Assembly: GCF_000312105.1 (NCBI RefSeq)
Contig: NZ_HE978639.1
Coordinates: forward strand, 1 to 64,000
DNA from: Aeromicrobium massiliense JC14
Lineage (GTDB): Bacteria > Actinomycetota > Actinomycetes > Propionibacteriales > Nocardioidaceae
Direction of reading: 5' to 3'
Length of the DNA: 64,000 nt
This document shows positions 49,271 through 57,649 of the stretch, piece after piece. Positions within the stretch are counted from its first letter, which is position 1. Every line of letters begins with the position of its first letter. Both the position numbers and the translations under genes were made by a program. Below the pieces are notes generated by a model. It was not told where the DNA came from. It worked only from the letters and a program-made list of their open reading frames with translations, and did not search any database.

Positions 49271-49604
49271 ATGTGCAAGCGGCGAGAAATGAACATTTTT
49301 GGTAGCCGCCGGCATGCTGCTGCTGCTCGACGAGGACGGTGGACTTGCCGGCGCCCGGCGGTCCCGCCAGGACGATCGCGCGCCGCTCTGCCCGGACGTC
49401 GGGCTTCTCGGCTTTGACCTCGTCGACGAGACGGCGCCACAGGCGCCGGCGCGCAGCGCTCGGACGTCGAGGATCTCCGGTGGGGAACCACTCGCGCTGG
49501 CGGATGGTCGCGTGAGCGCTGTTGGTGTCGAGTGGGCCACCCGGTCGCGACAGCTCACGGACGGACTCTCGGTGCGCCGCGTGAGCGTCGAGAGGGGAGG
49601 TCAC
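49260..49604 (-). pseudogene. Truncated zeta-type toxin
   Basis: GTG 49604 overlaps the upstream partner by GTGA. Residues 1-92 match the N-terminal part of actinobacterial zeta-toxin kinases, with Walker A AIVLAGPPGAGKSTVLVEQQ. After QQQHAGGYQK the sequence runs into the dif-like site and a new stop. The catalytic core and substrate-binding half are gone, so the protein is presumably inactive. Confidence 0.7.
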
Positions 49605-50071
49605 GAGGTAGGAGTCTGCTGCGCCTCGGCGATGCGGTCCAGCACCTCGTCGTAGATCGACTCATCGATCAGACCCTTGTCGAGAGCGGTCACAACGTCG
49701 TCGAACGACCCCTCCACGTGGAAGGTCAGGTCATCGAGCGGGCCGTCGGTGCGGTCGCCCTTCGCGTACTCCCAGCGGGCCAGCTGGTCGACCAGGTCCT
49801 CGCGCGGCAGGGCGCCGGCGACGTAGCGGTCGATGATCTCGTTCGGGGTGCCGCCGGCGAAGCCGGGACGCACCGCGGGGATCTTCGCCGCAGCCTGCAG
49901 CTTCCTAGAGATAGTCGGCTGGGCCACGCCCAGCTGCGACGCGAGCTCGACCTGAGTGAACTGGGCGCTCAGGGCCTTGACGCTGCGCAGCTCATCCAGC
50001 CAGTCGACGCGCTGGCGTCGAGACAGACGCCGAGCGTTCTGAATCAGCGCCTCGGTTTCCATCAGTGTCAC
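49601..50071 (-). CDS. Helix-turn-helix partner of zeta-type toxin
   Basis: The product has 156 residues from GTG 50071, chosen for AGGAGG eight bases upstream. The helix-turn-helix is FTQVELASQLGVAQPTISRK. The C-terminal half (GTPNEIIDRYVAGALPREDL, then DKGLIDESIYDEVLDRIAEA) is acidic and helical. Actinobacterial zeta-like toxins often have such an HTH antitoxin in front. It may now be an orphan. Confidence 0.7.
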   Translation of the reverse strand: MTLMETEALIQNARRLSRRQRVDWLDELRSVKALSAQFTQVELASQLGVAQPTISRKLQAAAKIPAVRPGFAGGTPNEIIDRYVAGALPREDLVDQLARWEYAKGDRTDGPLDDLTFHVEGSFDDVVTALDKGLIDESIYDEVLDRIAEAQQTPTS

Positions 50072-50141
50072 GCCGCCCACCTCCTGTATGTCACCTAGCA
50101 TACTCCGGCGGAACGACGCGCTCTAGTCCTGCGACGCACTG

Positions 50142-51023
50142 ATGCCGAGGCACAGCGGCGACGAGCCGAGTGCACTGAAGCGCGCACTGCAGACCATCAG
50201 CGCGTTCAACGCCACCGTGGGGGCCACGCAGGTCTCCTTGGGCGTCGAGCTGTCGCCCGGGCGTGGCGATTCCGGGGACACCGAGCTGGACGTCCTGGAA
50301 CTCGTTGAGGACCTGGCGTCGGCCCTGGAGAAGACGGGTCGGGCCTTCGCCCTGTTCATCGACGAGATGCAGGATCTGGATGAGGAGACGCTGGGGGCGT
50401 TGATCGCGGCTCAGCATGCCGCGAACCAGCGCGAGTGGCCCTTCTTCATCATCGGGGCGGGCCTGCCGAACTTGCCTCGCGTGTTGACCGAGACGCGCTC
50501 CTACGCCGAGCGGCTGTTCAACTACCGCCAGATCGGTCAGCTGAAACCGTCCGAGGCCAGCAGCGCGCTGTCCGAGCCCGCGCTACGACTGGGGGCGAGC
50601 TACACCCCCGAAGCGCTCCAGACGATCCTCGAGGCAGCCGGCGGCTACCCATATTTCCTCCAGGAGTACGGCCAGGCCGTCTGGAACATCGCGCCCCACA
50701 AGGTATTCACCGTCGATGACGCGGTGGCGGCCGTCCAGTTCGGCCTCGAGCACCTCGATGCAGGGTTCTTCAGAGCGCGCTGGGACCGGGCGACTCCGTC
50801 CGAGCGCCGCTTTCTTCAGGCGATGGCCGACGACCAGGACGCCCCGTCCTCGACAGCGGACATCGCCCGCCGGATGAGTCTGCGGCCTACGAGTTTGGGC
50901 CCGTACCGTGCCCAGCTGATGAACAAGGGCCTGATCTACGCCCCCGAGCACGGCCAGGTCGCCTACACGGTGCCGGGCATGGCGGCGTACCTGGCCCGCC
51001 ACCATCCCGAGGTGGGGGACTAG
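50142..51023 (+). pseudogene. AAA+ ATPase lacking its N-terminal P-loop
   Basis: The frame from ATG 50142 gives 293 residues. Walker B ALFIDEMQDLDEETLGALI, the sensor-1 region FIIGAGLPNLPRVLTETRSY and a C-terminal winged helix (SSTADIARRMSLRPTSLGPY) are those of the archaeal-type ORC/AAA ATP-binding proteins common in actinomycetes. The first about 90 residues with Walker A (GPRGxGKT) are absent and no such sequence lies upstream. It is a 5' truncated gene. Confidence 0.7.
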
Positions 51024-51046
51024 CGCTTCGGTCGAATGACGGACGG

Positions 51047-51721
51047 CTAGCGCTCAAGCCGGTCGGCGCTGTGTGAGACGTCCGGGTCGGAGGTGTCAGC
51101 CGCCACGGAGACAAGCAGGCCTCCCAGCATGAACGCCACGATGACCGCTGCCAGGGCTCCGCTGCTGAACGCCGGAATCCAAGGGCGCGAACTGCCGGCG
51201 CTGGACCCGTGATGGTGGTGGTGGGTCAGGGCGTGCCCCTTGCCGCGTTGCAGCAGGTAGCGATTCAGCGGGAAGGCGGCCAGGAAGGCCACAGCGAGTG
51301 CGATCATCATGCTGATCCAGAACTTGGGGTTGACCAGCCCGGCGTCCATGGCCCCGGGGATAACGACCATGACCAAGTTGTCCACGATCTCCATCGTGAG
51401 GATCGACAGCGTGTCAGCAGCCAGGACCAAGCTCAGCGCTGTCCCCACTGCCAACCCAGCTTTCAGCAGGGGCAGAGTGGAAAGCGCGTAGCCGAACAGG
51501 AACGCCAGCGTCACCGAGATCGCGACGGTGGTCGCCGTTCCAAGGCCGGCTGCCGTGCCGATGATCAGGCCGACAATCTCGCCGATGGCGCAGCCCGTGA
51601 GGCAGTGGAGCGTCGCGCTAGCCGCCATCCTGGCTGTACCGCCATCGCCTTCACGGCGCCCTGGCGCCGCAGACCGCGGCTCAGACCCCGTCGCTGAATG
51701 GTGCTCGTGGTGCGTAATCAC
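51047..51721 (-). CDS. DUF4396 membrane protein (copper-associated)
   Basis: The product has 224 residues from ATG 51721. A His-rich head (MITHHEHHS) leads to about five membrane helices, with the DUF4396 pattern LHCLTGCAIGEIVGLIIGTA and KFWISMMIALAVAFLAAFPL and a second His run (HALTHHHHHGSS). The Cys/His content suits metal handling. A CsoR-type operator lies 46 bp upstream. The family is common next to copper genes; the role is not established. Confidence 0.8.
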   Translation of the reverse strand: MITHHEHHSATGSEPRSAAPGRREGDGGTARMAASATLHCLTGCAIGEIVGLIIGTAAGLGTATTVAISVTLAFLFGYALSTLPLLKAGLAVGTALSLVLAADTLSILTMEIVDNLVMVVIPGAMDAGLVNPKFWISMMIALAVAFLAAFPLNRYLLQRGKGHALTHHHHHGSSAGSSRPWIPAFSSGALAAVIVAFMLGGLLVSVAADTSDPDVSHSADRLER

Positions 51722-51766
51722 TGATACCTCCGCTGTCCTAGGCGTGGCTCGCCGGCGACGTCACAC

Positions 51767-51785
51767 GATACCCCTGGGGGGTATC
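51767..51785 (-). promoter_or_regulatory. CsoR-type operator
   Basis: GATACCCC-TGG-GGGGTATC is a perfect inverted repeat of the copper/persulfide CsoR-family operator type, upstream of the DUF4396 gene. It resembles the two copies at 61473-61521. Confidence 0.65.
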
Positions 51786-51810
51786 ACTTACGGGGGCGCC
51801 GGCGCAACGC

Positions 51811-52218
51811 TCAGCCGATCGCCGCGAGTAGCGCCTCGCAGGCCTGTTCGCACGCGCGGCAGGCTTCTGCGCACAGTCGACAGTGCTCGTGCATGCTCGC
51901 GTGGGCTTCACACTCCTCTGCGCAGGATCGGCAGGCGGTCATGCATGCGGTCAGCACGGCGCGAGTGATGCTCGCGTCGTAGCCGGTGTGCCGAGACAGC
52001 ACCCGTGCGGTGGTCTCGCACAGATCAGCACAGTCCAGATCGGTGCGGATGCACTTGCGCAGGTCAGCGACCATCTCTTCGCTCAGACACGCATCGGCGC
52101 AGGCGGTGCACGCCTGCGCACATTCGATGCACGCGGCGATGCACTTCGCCAACAGGTCCCGGTCGAGGTTGATCGAGGCCGGATACGCCTCCAACAGCTC
52201 GCTGGTGTTGTGTGTCAT
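51811..52218 (-). CDS. Four-helix-bundle copper-binding protein (DUF326)
   Basis: The product has 135 residues from ATG 52218. It has about 19 Cys in the CxxxC spacing of copper storage proteins (for example LAKCIAACIECAQACTACAD, then ACMTACRSCAEECEAHASMH). Each helix lines the bundle core with Cys that bind Cu(I). No Tat or Sec signal is present, so it is a cytosolic copper store. It lies in the same direction as the neighbouring copper genes. Confidence 0.9.
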   Translation of the reverse strand: MTHNTSELLEAYPASINLDRDLLAKCIAACIECAQACTACADACLSEEMVADLRKCIRTDLDCADLCETTARVLSRHTGYDASITRAVLTACMTACRSCAEECEAHASMHEHCRLCAEACRACEQACEALLAAIG

Positions 52219-52311
52219 CTCAGTTCCTTTCCGCTAGTGGCGACGTGGGGGTTGGTACACATCTGGCTCGTACCCGGTGGGGGGATTCCTGAACTGGACC
52301 CGAGGGGCGAC

Positions 52312-53145
52312 TCAGGTGAGCAGCAGCTTCCAGGAGCCGCCACGGTCGGAGCTGCTGTAGATGCCTTGGGAAGTCGCGGCGTACCAGGTGCCGCCCCGAA
52401 CGCTGATCGCAGCGGGGACACCCTTGACCGATCCGCCGGCTGGGGCCCACCCGTGAGCGTCGAGACTGACCCACACTCGCCCCTCGGTGTCCAGGCCGGC
52501 GAGCGTTCCATCGGTCGTCCCATCGACGTAAGTCAGGGCCGGGGCGTCGTCGACCACCCGCTCTCGGGCACCGTCGACGATGGTGACTATTCCGTCGGTC
52601 CGGGTCGCAACGAAGGCGCGCGGGCTACGCGGCATAGCGGCGATGTCGATGAGGTGGGTCCGTCGCCAACTGTCGCGCCAGGTCCGGCCTTGATCATCGG
52701 ACTGAATGACCGCGTTCCTGGTCGAGTCGATTGCCGTGATCGTTCCCGTGGCGTGCGCGTCGATCGCGTGTAGGTCGGACCGCCCTTCCAGACTCCGGGC
52801 CTCCCACGTCTTGCCGCCGTCCTGGGACTGGATGAAGCCCATGGGGTTCGGACGGTCGGAGGTGGCCGGATGTCCGCTGGCGATGAACTTGTTGGGCCCG
52901 ACGACCCTAAAGCCCATGAAGTCGTCGCGGTGGCCCCCCATTCGGGTCGGGACACCGTCGTCCTCGAGACGGTAGGTACCGGTATGGGTCGCCACGTAGA
53001 GGCGGTCGTCGGCGGGGTTGATGTCGAGTCCGTGGATGTGCTCGAACCGGATTGGATCCTCGGCGTCGTCGGTGGCGCTGCAGGCGCTGATCAGCAGGAA
53101 AGGACCAACGACGACAGCCAGTGCGCGGGAAAGACGGGAGTGCAT
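52312..53145 (-). CDS. Exo-alpha-sialidase-like (BNR-repeat) lipoprotein
   Basis: The product has 277 residues from ATG 53145 (AAGGAA upstream). Lipobox ISAC (Cys23) anchors it outside. The body is a beta-propeller: FEHIHGLDINPADDRLYVAT, then SQDGGKTWEA, SDDQGRTWRD and SSDRGGSWKL (Asp-box repeats). I recognise it as the F510_1955-type protein found beside copper genes with DUF305. The substrate is unknown; no sialidase catalytic set is visible. Confidence 0.8.
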   Translation of the reverse strand: MHSRLSRALAVVVGPFLLISACSATDDAEDPIRFEHIHGLDINPADDRLYVATHTGTYRLEDDGVPTRMGGHRDDFMGFRVVGPNKFIASGHPATSDRPNPMGFIQSQDGGKTWEARSLEGRSDLHAIDAHATGTITAIDSTRNAVIQSDDQGRTWRDSWRRTHLIDIAAMPRSPRAFVATRTDGIVTIVDGARERVVDDAPALTYVDGTTDGTLAGLDTEGRVWVSLDAHGWAPAGGSVKGVPAAISVRGGTWYAATSQGIYSSSDRGGSWKLLLT

Positions 53146-53222
53146 GCGGGTTCCTTGCAGGAGGCCTGTGGAGGGCAGGCCGTTCTTGGCCGCCCTCCAC
53201 AGGCGGATGATCGAATCTGGTG

Positions 53223-53804
53223 TCACCTGCCGAGGAGCTGGGTCATCTGCTCAATCTCGGCTTCCTGGTCACTCTGAATCGTCTTGGCCATCTCGACCGC
53301 GGCCGGATACTTGCCGTCAGACTCTTCGGTGGCGGCCATGTCGACAGCACCCTTGTGGTGCTCGATCATCATGGTCAGGAACATCTCGTCGAACTCGGCG
53401 CCGCTGGCCTGCTCAAGGGCGCTCATGTCCTCGTCGGTCATCATGCCGGCCATGTCGTCGCCGCTGGAGTGACCCATTTCCGAGTGGTCCATCCCGCCCA
53501 TGTCAGAGTCCTGCGGGACGTCTTCACCCCACGACTCGAGCCACCCGGACATGGTCTCGATCTCCGGGCCTTGGGCCTGCTGGATCTTCTTCGCCAGGTC
53601 GAGAACGTCCTGGTTCTGAGTGCGCCCCTCGGCCATCTTGGCCATCTCAGTGGCCTGTCGGTGGTGGGGAATCATCTGCTGAGCGAACGTCACGTCGGCA
53701 TCGTTGAAGTCCTCGCTCGACGAGCTCGACTCGTCCGAGCAGGCCGTGAGGACAGCCAGGCTGGCAACAGCGGCGAGGGTCGCCGCGAGCATCTTGGTAC
53801 GCAT
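53223..53804 (-). CDS. DUF305 lipoprotein
   Basis: The product has 193 residues from ATG 53804 (AGGAGAAG upstream). Lipobox LTAC. The two DUF305 helices are clear: FAQQMIPHHRQATEMAKMA and LTMMIEHHKGAVDMAATEE. They are separated by a Met/His/Asp-rich loop (DMGGMDHSEMGHSSGDDMAG) that probably binds copper. It is co-directional with the propeller lipoprotein; the two form a common actinobacterial copper-resistance unit. Confidence 0.9.
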   Translation of the reverse strand: MRTKMLAATLAAVASLAVLTACSDESSSSSEDFNDADVTFAQQMIPHHRQATEMAKMAEGRTQNQDVLDLAKKIQQAQGPEIETMSGWLESWGEDVPQDSDMGGMDHSEMGHSSGDDMAGMMTDEDMSALEQASGAEFDEMFLTMMIEHHKGAVDMAATEESDGKYPAAVEMAKTIQSDQEAEIEQMTQLLGR

Positions 53805-53879
53805 TTCTTCTCCTGCGGTGCTGAAAGGTGTGAGGGGTCGTCGAAGGACGCGCGCCACAGCGGACGCGCCGACGACGGC

Positions 53880-54320
53880 TCAGCAACGCAGGATGCAGGT
53901 ACGTCTCAACGGGGATAACGGCTCGAACGAGCTGGAGGCGAAGCCCAGGGTGAGTAGGTGGGGCGCGGGGAGTCTCCACAGGATGCGGTGCAGCCGCCCA
54001 CGACGAACCATGAGGAACGCTCCGAGCCCGACTAGCAGCATGAAGCAGACGGCCATCAGACCGCCGCAGTGCGATCCGTTCAAGGCGCCGTGGTGGCCGC
54101 CGTCGCTCCCGTCCGAATCGGGGGCATGAGCAGCATCCGCGTGAATCGGGGTCTCGGTGGCCATGGCGCTGGGGGACGTGCCTTGCGGGGAGCCCGCCGG
54201 CACCGCCAGCGCACTGTGCATCCCGACGATGCCGAGCGCCAGAGCCGCCGCAACGACCACCATCAACGACGCAGGGATTCGCATCCCCGTGCGCCTCTGC
54301 GGTGGTCGGATCAAGCTCAC
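53880..54320 (-). CDS. DUF6153-like membrane protein
   Basis: The product has 146 residues from GTG 54320, chosen because TACGAT (54327-54332 on this strand) lies six bases upstream (leaderless). ATG 54284 is the alternative. A signal-like helix (SLMVVVAAALALGIVGMHSA) is followed by a His-rich polar loop (HADAAHAPDSDGSDGGHHGA). A second helix (GGLMAVCFMLLVGLGAFLMV) and a basic tail ending CILRC complete it. This layout is that of the DUF6153 proteins found with DUF305. It is probably metal-related. Confidence 0.65.
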   Translation of the reverse strand: MSLIRPPQRRTGMRIPASLMVVVAAALALGIVGMHSALAVPAGSPQGTSPSAMATETPIHADAAHAPDSDGSDGGHHGALNGSHCGGLMAVCFMLLVGLGAFLMVRRGRLHRILWRLPAPHLLTLGFASSSFEPLSPLRRTCILRC

Positions 54321-54390
54321 TCTCGCATCGTAGATCGAGGGCCTAAAACCCTCATGGGGAAGCCCCTTGGAGCCGTCATACCCTTGGCTC

Positions 54391-54666
54391 ATGGCGCCCG
54401 GCCGACTCGACGACCAGCGTGAGAGACCAACGACCGGAGCGCTCGCCCTCGCTACCGGCGCAACGTTGGTCGCCACCGTCGCGTGGGTCTTCCTGCACGA
54501 CCGCCTCGAGGGACTCAACCCAACGACTCACCTCGCTGTCAGCATCACCTACCCACTCATCGCCCTCGCGTTCGTTCGGGTCATCTCTCGCAGCGCCATG
54601 TGGACGTGGTTCAACATCCTCGTCGCCGCGTCGGCGTATCACGTGTTCGTCGAGTGGGCCCTGTAG
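54391..54666 (+). CDS. Small membrane protein (91 residues)
   Basis: ATG 54391 lies six bases after TACCCT (54379-54384), another leaderless start. Three hydrophobic segments (about 20-36, 48-63 and 71-88) make it a small polytopic membrane protein (MAPGRLDDQRERPTTGALAL...). It is divergent from the DUF6153-like gene. A metal-related role is only guilt by association. The gap 54667-54878 after it holds the third dif-like site. Confidence 0.6.
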   Translation: MAPGRLDDQRERPTTGALALATGATLVATVAWVFLHDRLEGLNPTTHLAVSITYPLIALAFVRVISRSAMWTWFNILVAASAYHVFVEWAL

Positions 54667-54759
54667 CGGATCTTGCAGCAGGGCGATTCGATCACTGGCC
54701 CGGGGGACGCGGGCGATGAATCGTCCGTCCTCGGTCTCTGGCGACCCGCCCACAACACA

Positions 54760-54787
54760 CGCGCCGATAATGATCGTTATGACAAAT
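54760..54787. other. dif-like Xer recombination site C
   Basis: Left arm CGCGCCGATAA and right arm TTATGACAAAT flank a 6-bp centre (TGATCG), spacing 11-6-11. The left arm keeps CCGATAA exactly. The right arm differs from TTATGTCAAGT at two places. Orientation is opposite to sites A and B. An inverted second copy of the half-site (GTCATAA at 54798-54804) follows within 12 bp. Confidence 0.55.
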
Positions 54788-54878
54788 ACGCTCCTTTCGT
54801 CATAATTTTTGTTGGTTGAGTGCCGCCCCTCGCACGCCCCCGCTACGCCTGCGGTTGCCTGCAGTGGACGATGGGGGC

Positions 54879-55181
54879 ATGCGCATCCAGCTGTTGTACT
54901 TCGATGACTGTCCCAACTGGGAGGTCACCCACTCCCGCCTCCGCCAAGTGCTTGACGCGATGAGACTCGGCGCCGAGGTGGAGACGGTCTTGGTGAACAC
55001 TCCGGAGCAAGCAGAGCGCTGGAACTTCCACGGCTCCCCGACGATCCTTATCGACGGCCAAGACCCCTTCGCACAGCCGGGCGCTCCCGTGGGGCTCTCC
55101 TGCCGGCTCTACCAGACACCCGCCGGACTCGAGGGTTCGCCGACGGGCGATCAACTAGCAGAAGCGCTGGCTCACTCATAG
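54879..55181 (+). CDS. Thioredoxin-like protein
   Basis: The product has 100 residues from ATG 54879. MRIQLLYFDDCPNWEVTHSR carries a CPNW site with a single Cys, and FHGSPTILIDGQDPF holds the cis-Pro of a thioredoxin fold. Small proteins of this kind accompany mercury, arsenic and copper genes in actinomycetes. The lack of the second active-site Cys argues against a normal dithiol exchange. Confidence 0.7.
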   Translation: MRIQLLYFDDCPNWEVTHSRLRQVLDAMRLGAEVETVLVNTPEQAERWNFHGSPTILIDGQDPFAQPGAPVGLSCRLYQTPAGLEGSPTGDQLAEALAHS

Positions 55182-55226
55182 CGGGCCGCGCGGCGCCTTA
55201 GCAGGTCGACGAATAGCGCTCGGCAC

Positions 55227-55979
55227 TCACAGGGGAAGTTCCGTTCCGCTGATCCAGCCGCGCATCTCGTCGACCAGGCCGTCCCACAGCCCGCTGACGA
55301 GCAGGATGCCCATGACCACGAGCAGCGCGCCGCCGACCAGGCCGACGAGCCGCTGGTGGCGCTTGAACCAGCGCAGCGCGCGGGTGAAGCGCGAGAACGC
55401 CACGGCCGCGAGCACGAAGGGGATGCCCAGGCCCAGGCAGTAGACGAACGCGAGCAGCGCGCCGCGGCCCGCGGTCACGTCGTCGGTGCTGACGGCCAGA
55501 CCGAGGACGGCGCCCAGCGTCGGGCCGATGCACGGGGTCCAGCCCAGGCCGAACAGCACGCCGAGCAACGGCGCCACGGCGACGCCGACCGCCGGCACGG
55601 TGTGCACGCGCACGTCGCGCTGCAGCCACGAGACGCCACCCATGAAGGCCAGGCCCAGCACGATGACGACGATGCCCATGACGACGCTGATCGGTCGTTG
55701 GTAGTCCTTGAGCTCCTGCCCGACCGCGCCGAACAGCGTCCCGAGCGAGACGAAGACGGCGCTGAAGCCGAGCACGAACAGCACGGCGCCGAGCACGAGC
55801 CGTGAGCGGCGCGGGCCGTCCAGCTCGGTGACCGCCATGCCCGACACGTACGACAGGTAGCCCGGCAGCAGCGGCACCACGCACGGGGAGAAGAACGACA
55901 GCAGGCCGGCCACCACGGCCAGGGGCACGGCCAGGACGAGCGAGCCGTCCACGACGGTCTCGCCGATGCCGGTGATCAC
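55227..55979 (-). CDS. ccdA: CcdA-type thiol-disulfide transporter
   Basis: The product has 250 residues from GTG 55979, GTGA overlap with the TlpA gene. Six membrane helices and the two conserved Cys segments [19 protein letters not shown] and [19 protein letters not shown] are those of CcdA/DsbD-gamma. It carries electrons from cytosolic thioredoxin to the extracytoplasmic TlpA-like partner next to it. Confidence 0.92.
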   Translation of the reverse strand: MITGIGETVVDGSLVLAVPLAVVAGLLSFFSPCVVPLLPGYLSYVSGMAVTELDGPRRSRLVLGAVLFVLGFSAVFVSLGTLFGAVGQELKDYQRPISVVMGIVVIVLGLAFMGGVSWLQRDVRVHTVPAVGVAVAPLLGVLFGLGWTPCIGPTLGAVLGLAVSTDDVTAGRGALLAFVYCLGLGIPFVLAAVAFSRFTRALRWFKRHQRLVGLVGGALLVVMGILLVSGLWDGLVDEMRGWISGTELPL

Positions 55980-56560
55980 GACCGCGACCCCTGGACGTCC
56001 TCGATCAGCCCGCGCAGGGTCGACTCGCTCGTGAACGGGCCGAGGTAGCGGACGGCCACCTTGCCGTCGGCGTCGATGATCCAGGTCGTCGGCGTCGCCA
56101 TGGTGGGCAGGCTGTCGGCGAACTGGACGGCGTAGGTGCCGGCGTCATCGGCGAAGCTCGGGTAGGGCACCTCGCGCGAGCGCTCGAAGGCGCGGGCGCC
56201 GGCGACGTCGCGCGTGGCGATCCCGACGAACTGCACGTCGTTGTCGGCCAGCTCGCGGGCCACGGCGCTCAGCACCGGCTCCTCGGCGCGGCACGGCGGG
56301 CACCACGAGCCCCAGACGTTCACCACGACGACCTGGCCGGCGAACTGCTCGAGCGACAGCGGCTCGCCCTCGAGGTCCTCGCCCTCGAGGTCGGGGGCGT
56401 CCTTGCGGTCGGGGGCGTCGACGACGACGTAGCTGCCGTCACCGGAGATGTAGCCGCCGCGGGTGCCGTCGGTGCCGTCCGAGCCGCCGCAGGCGGACAG
56501 GACGAGGGAGCACAGCGCCACGGCGAGGACGCCGCGGGCGCGTCGAGGGAGAAAGTTCAT
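55976..56560 (-). CDS. TlpA/ResA-like thiol-disulfide lipoprotein
   Basis: The product has 194 residues from ATG 56560. Lipobox LSAC, then a thioredoxin fold with active site [17 protein letters not shown] and cis-Pro region [20 protein letters not shown]. It receives electrons from CcdA and reduces exported Cys, for cytochrome c maturation or copper-related proteins. Overlaps on both sides show a three-gene operon. Confidence 0.9.
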   Translation of the reverse strand: MNFLPRRARGVLAVALCSLVLSACGGSDGTDGTRGGYISGDGSYVVVDAPDRKDAPDLEGEDLEGEPLSLEQFAGQVVVVNVWGSWCPPCRAEEPVLSAVARELADNDVQFVGIATRDVAGARAFERSREVPYPSFADDAGTYAVQFADSLPTMATPTTWIIDADGKVAVRYLGPFTSESTLRGLIEDVQGSRS

Positions 56561-57225
56561 GAGAGCGGCGCCTTGTCGAGTGCCGCGGTGATTGCTCGGT
56601 CGAGATCGGACGCCTGGGTGACGGCGATCGGCTTACCGCCAACGAAGAACGATGGGGTGCCCTGGGCGCCGAGTGCGATGGCGTCGTTGAAGTCCTTTCG
56701 CACACGGTCAGCGACTTCCTGACTGTCGACGTCCGCGTCGTACTGGGCCATGTCGAGGCCGAGGTCGGCGGCGAACTCGCGGAAGAGCGCAGCCTTGGAG
56801 ACCTGCTGCTCGCCCCACTCGGCCTGGGTCTCGTACATGCGCTGGTACATCGGCTCGAGCTTGCCCTGCCGGGCGGCGGCCTCCACGGCCACTGCGGCGT
56901 TCATGGCGTTGAAGTGGCCGGGCATCGGCATGTAGCGGATGACGAACTCGACCTTGCCTGCGTAGTCCTTGCGGAGCTGTTCGACGTAGGGGTACGCCGC
57001 TCGGCAGCCCTCGCACTCGAAGTCCAGGAACTCAACGAACACCGGCGCCCCGTCGGGCGCCTCCTGCAGCCGGTGGCTATCGGCTCGCACGGCGATGCTG
57101 TCGCCCCGACCTTCCGCGGCCTTGTCAGGCCGGTCGCGCTGCTCGAGCACCACCAAGGCGCCGAACACCGCCACGAACAACACGACCACCACGAGCGCTA
57201 CGACCGACTGCCTCCGCATCCTCAT
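56557..57225 (-). CDS. DsbA-family thioredoxin-like protein
   Basis: The product has 222 residues from ATG 57225. One N-terminal membrane helix (about 7-27) is followed by VFVEFLDFECEGCRAAYPYV (CEGC active site), helix insert AVEAAARQGKLEPMYQRMYE and cis-Pro GAQGTPSFFVGGKPIAV. It is a membrane-bound oxidoreductase of the BdbD/DsbA class. It is first in the operon with TlpA-like and CcdA proteins, divergent from the ArsR-type regulator. Confidence 0.9.
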   Translation of the reverse strand: MRMRRQSVVALVVVVLFVAVFGALVVLEQRDRPDKAAEGRGDSIAVRADSHRLQEAPDGAPVFVEFLDFECEGCRAAYPYVEQLRKDYAGKVEFVIRYMPMPGHFNAMNAAVAVEAAARQGKLEPMYQRMYETQAEWGEQQVSKAALFREFAADLGLDMAQYDADVDSQEVADRVRKDFNDAIALGAQGTPSFFVGGKPIAVTQASDLDRAITAALDKAPLS

Positions 57226-57262
57226 GCCCGAATAATAGGTGACAGGTGTCGTTGCTTGGCGC

Positions 57263-57282
57263 TATCATCGCCATATGGCGAT
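57263..57282 (+). promoter_or_regulatory. Leaderless promoter and ArsR operator over the start codon
   Basis: The -10 box TATCAT (57263-57268) lies six bases before ATG 57275. The perfect 16-bp palindrome ATCGCCATATGGCGAT (57267-57282) overlaps both the -10 box and the first codons, so repressor binding would cover the start site. Confidence 0.6.
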
Positions 57283-57649
57283 CTTAGATGAGTTGTCGGT
57301 GTCGGCGACGCCCGACGAGACTGCCGCGAGCAGCGCGGCCGCATGCCTCTTCCGTGGGATGAGTGATCCGTCGCGGGTCGCGATCCTGAGGCACCTGCTT
57401 ATGGGCGAGCACAACGTCCGCGAGCTCACCACCCACCTGAACCTGGCCCAGTCGACGGTCTCCAAACACCTCGCGTGCCTGCGCGACTGCGGGCTGGTCG
57501 ACGCCCGCCCAGTGGCCCGGTCCTCGGTCTACCGCCTGACCCACCCCGACGCGGTCCTGAAGGTGTTCACGGCCGCCGAGGAACTCCTGGCCGAGACCGG
57601 CGACAAGGTCCGACTGTGCCCCACCTACGGCGAAGGAGCCGAAGCATGA
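57275..57649 (+). CDS. ArsR/SmtB-family metal-responsive repressor
   Basis: The product has 124 residues from leaderless ATG 57275. The winged helix is MSDPSRVAILRHLLMGEHNV, RELTTHLNLAQSTVSKHLAC and LRDCGLVDARPVARSSVYRL. Cys residues at ACLFRG, LACLRDCG and VRLCPTYG are candidate Cd/Pb ligands as in CmtR. It heads an operon with a CDF exporter and a CadD-like protein, coupled by ATGA. Confidence 0.9.
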   Translation: MAILDELSVSATPDETAASSAAACLFRGMSDPSRVAILRHLLMGEHNVRELTTHLNLAQSTVSKHLACLRDCGLVDARPVARSSVYRLTHPDAVLKVFTAAEELLAETGDKVRLCPTYGEGAEA

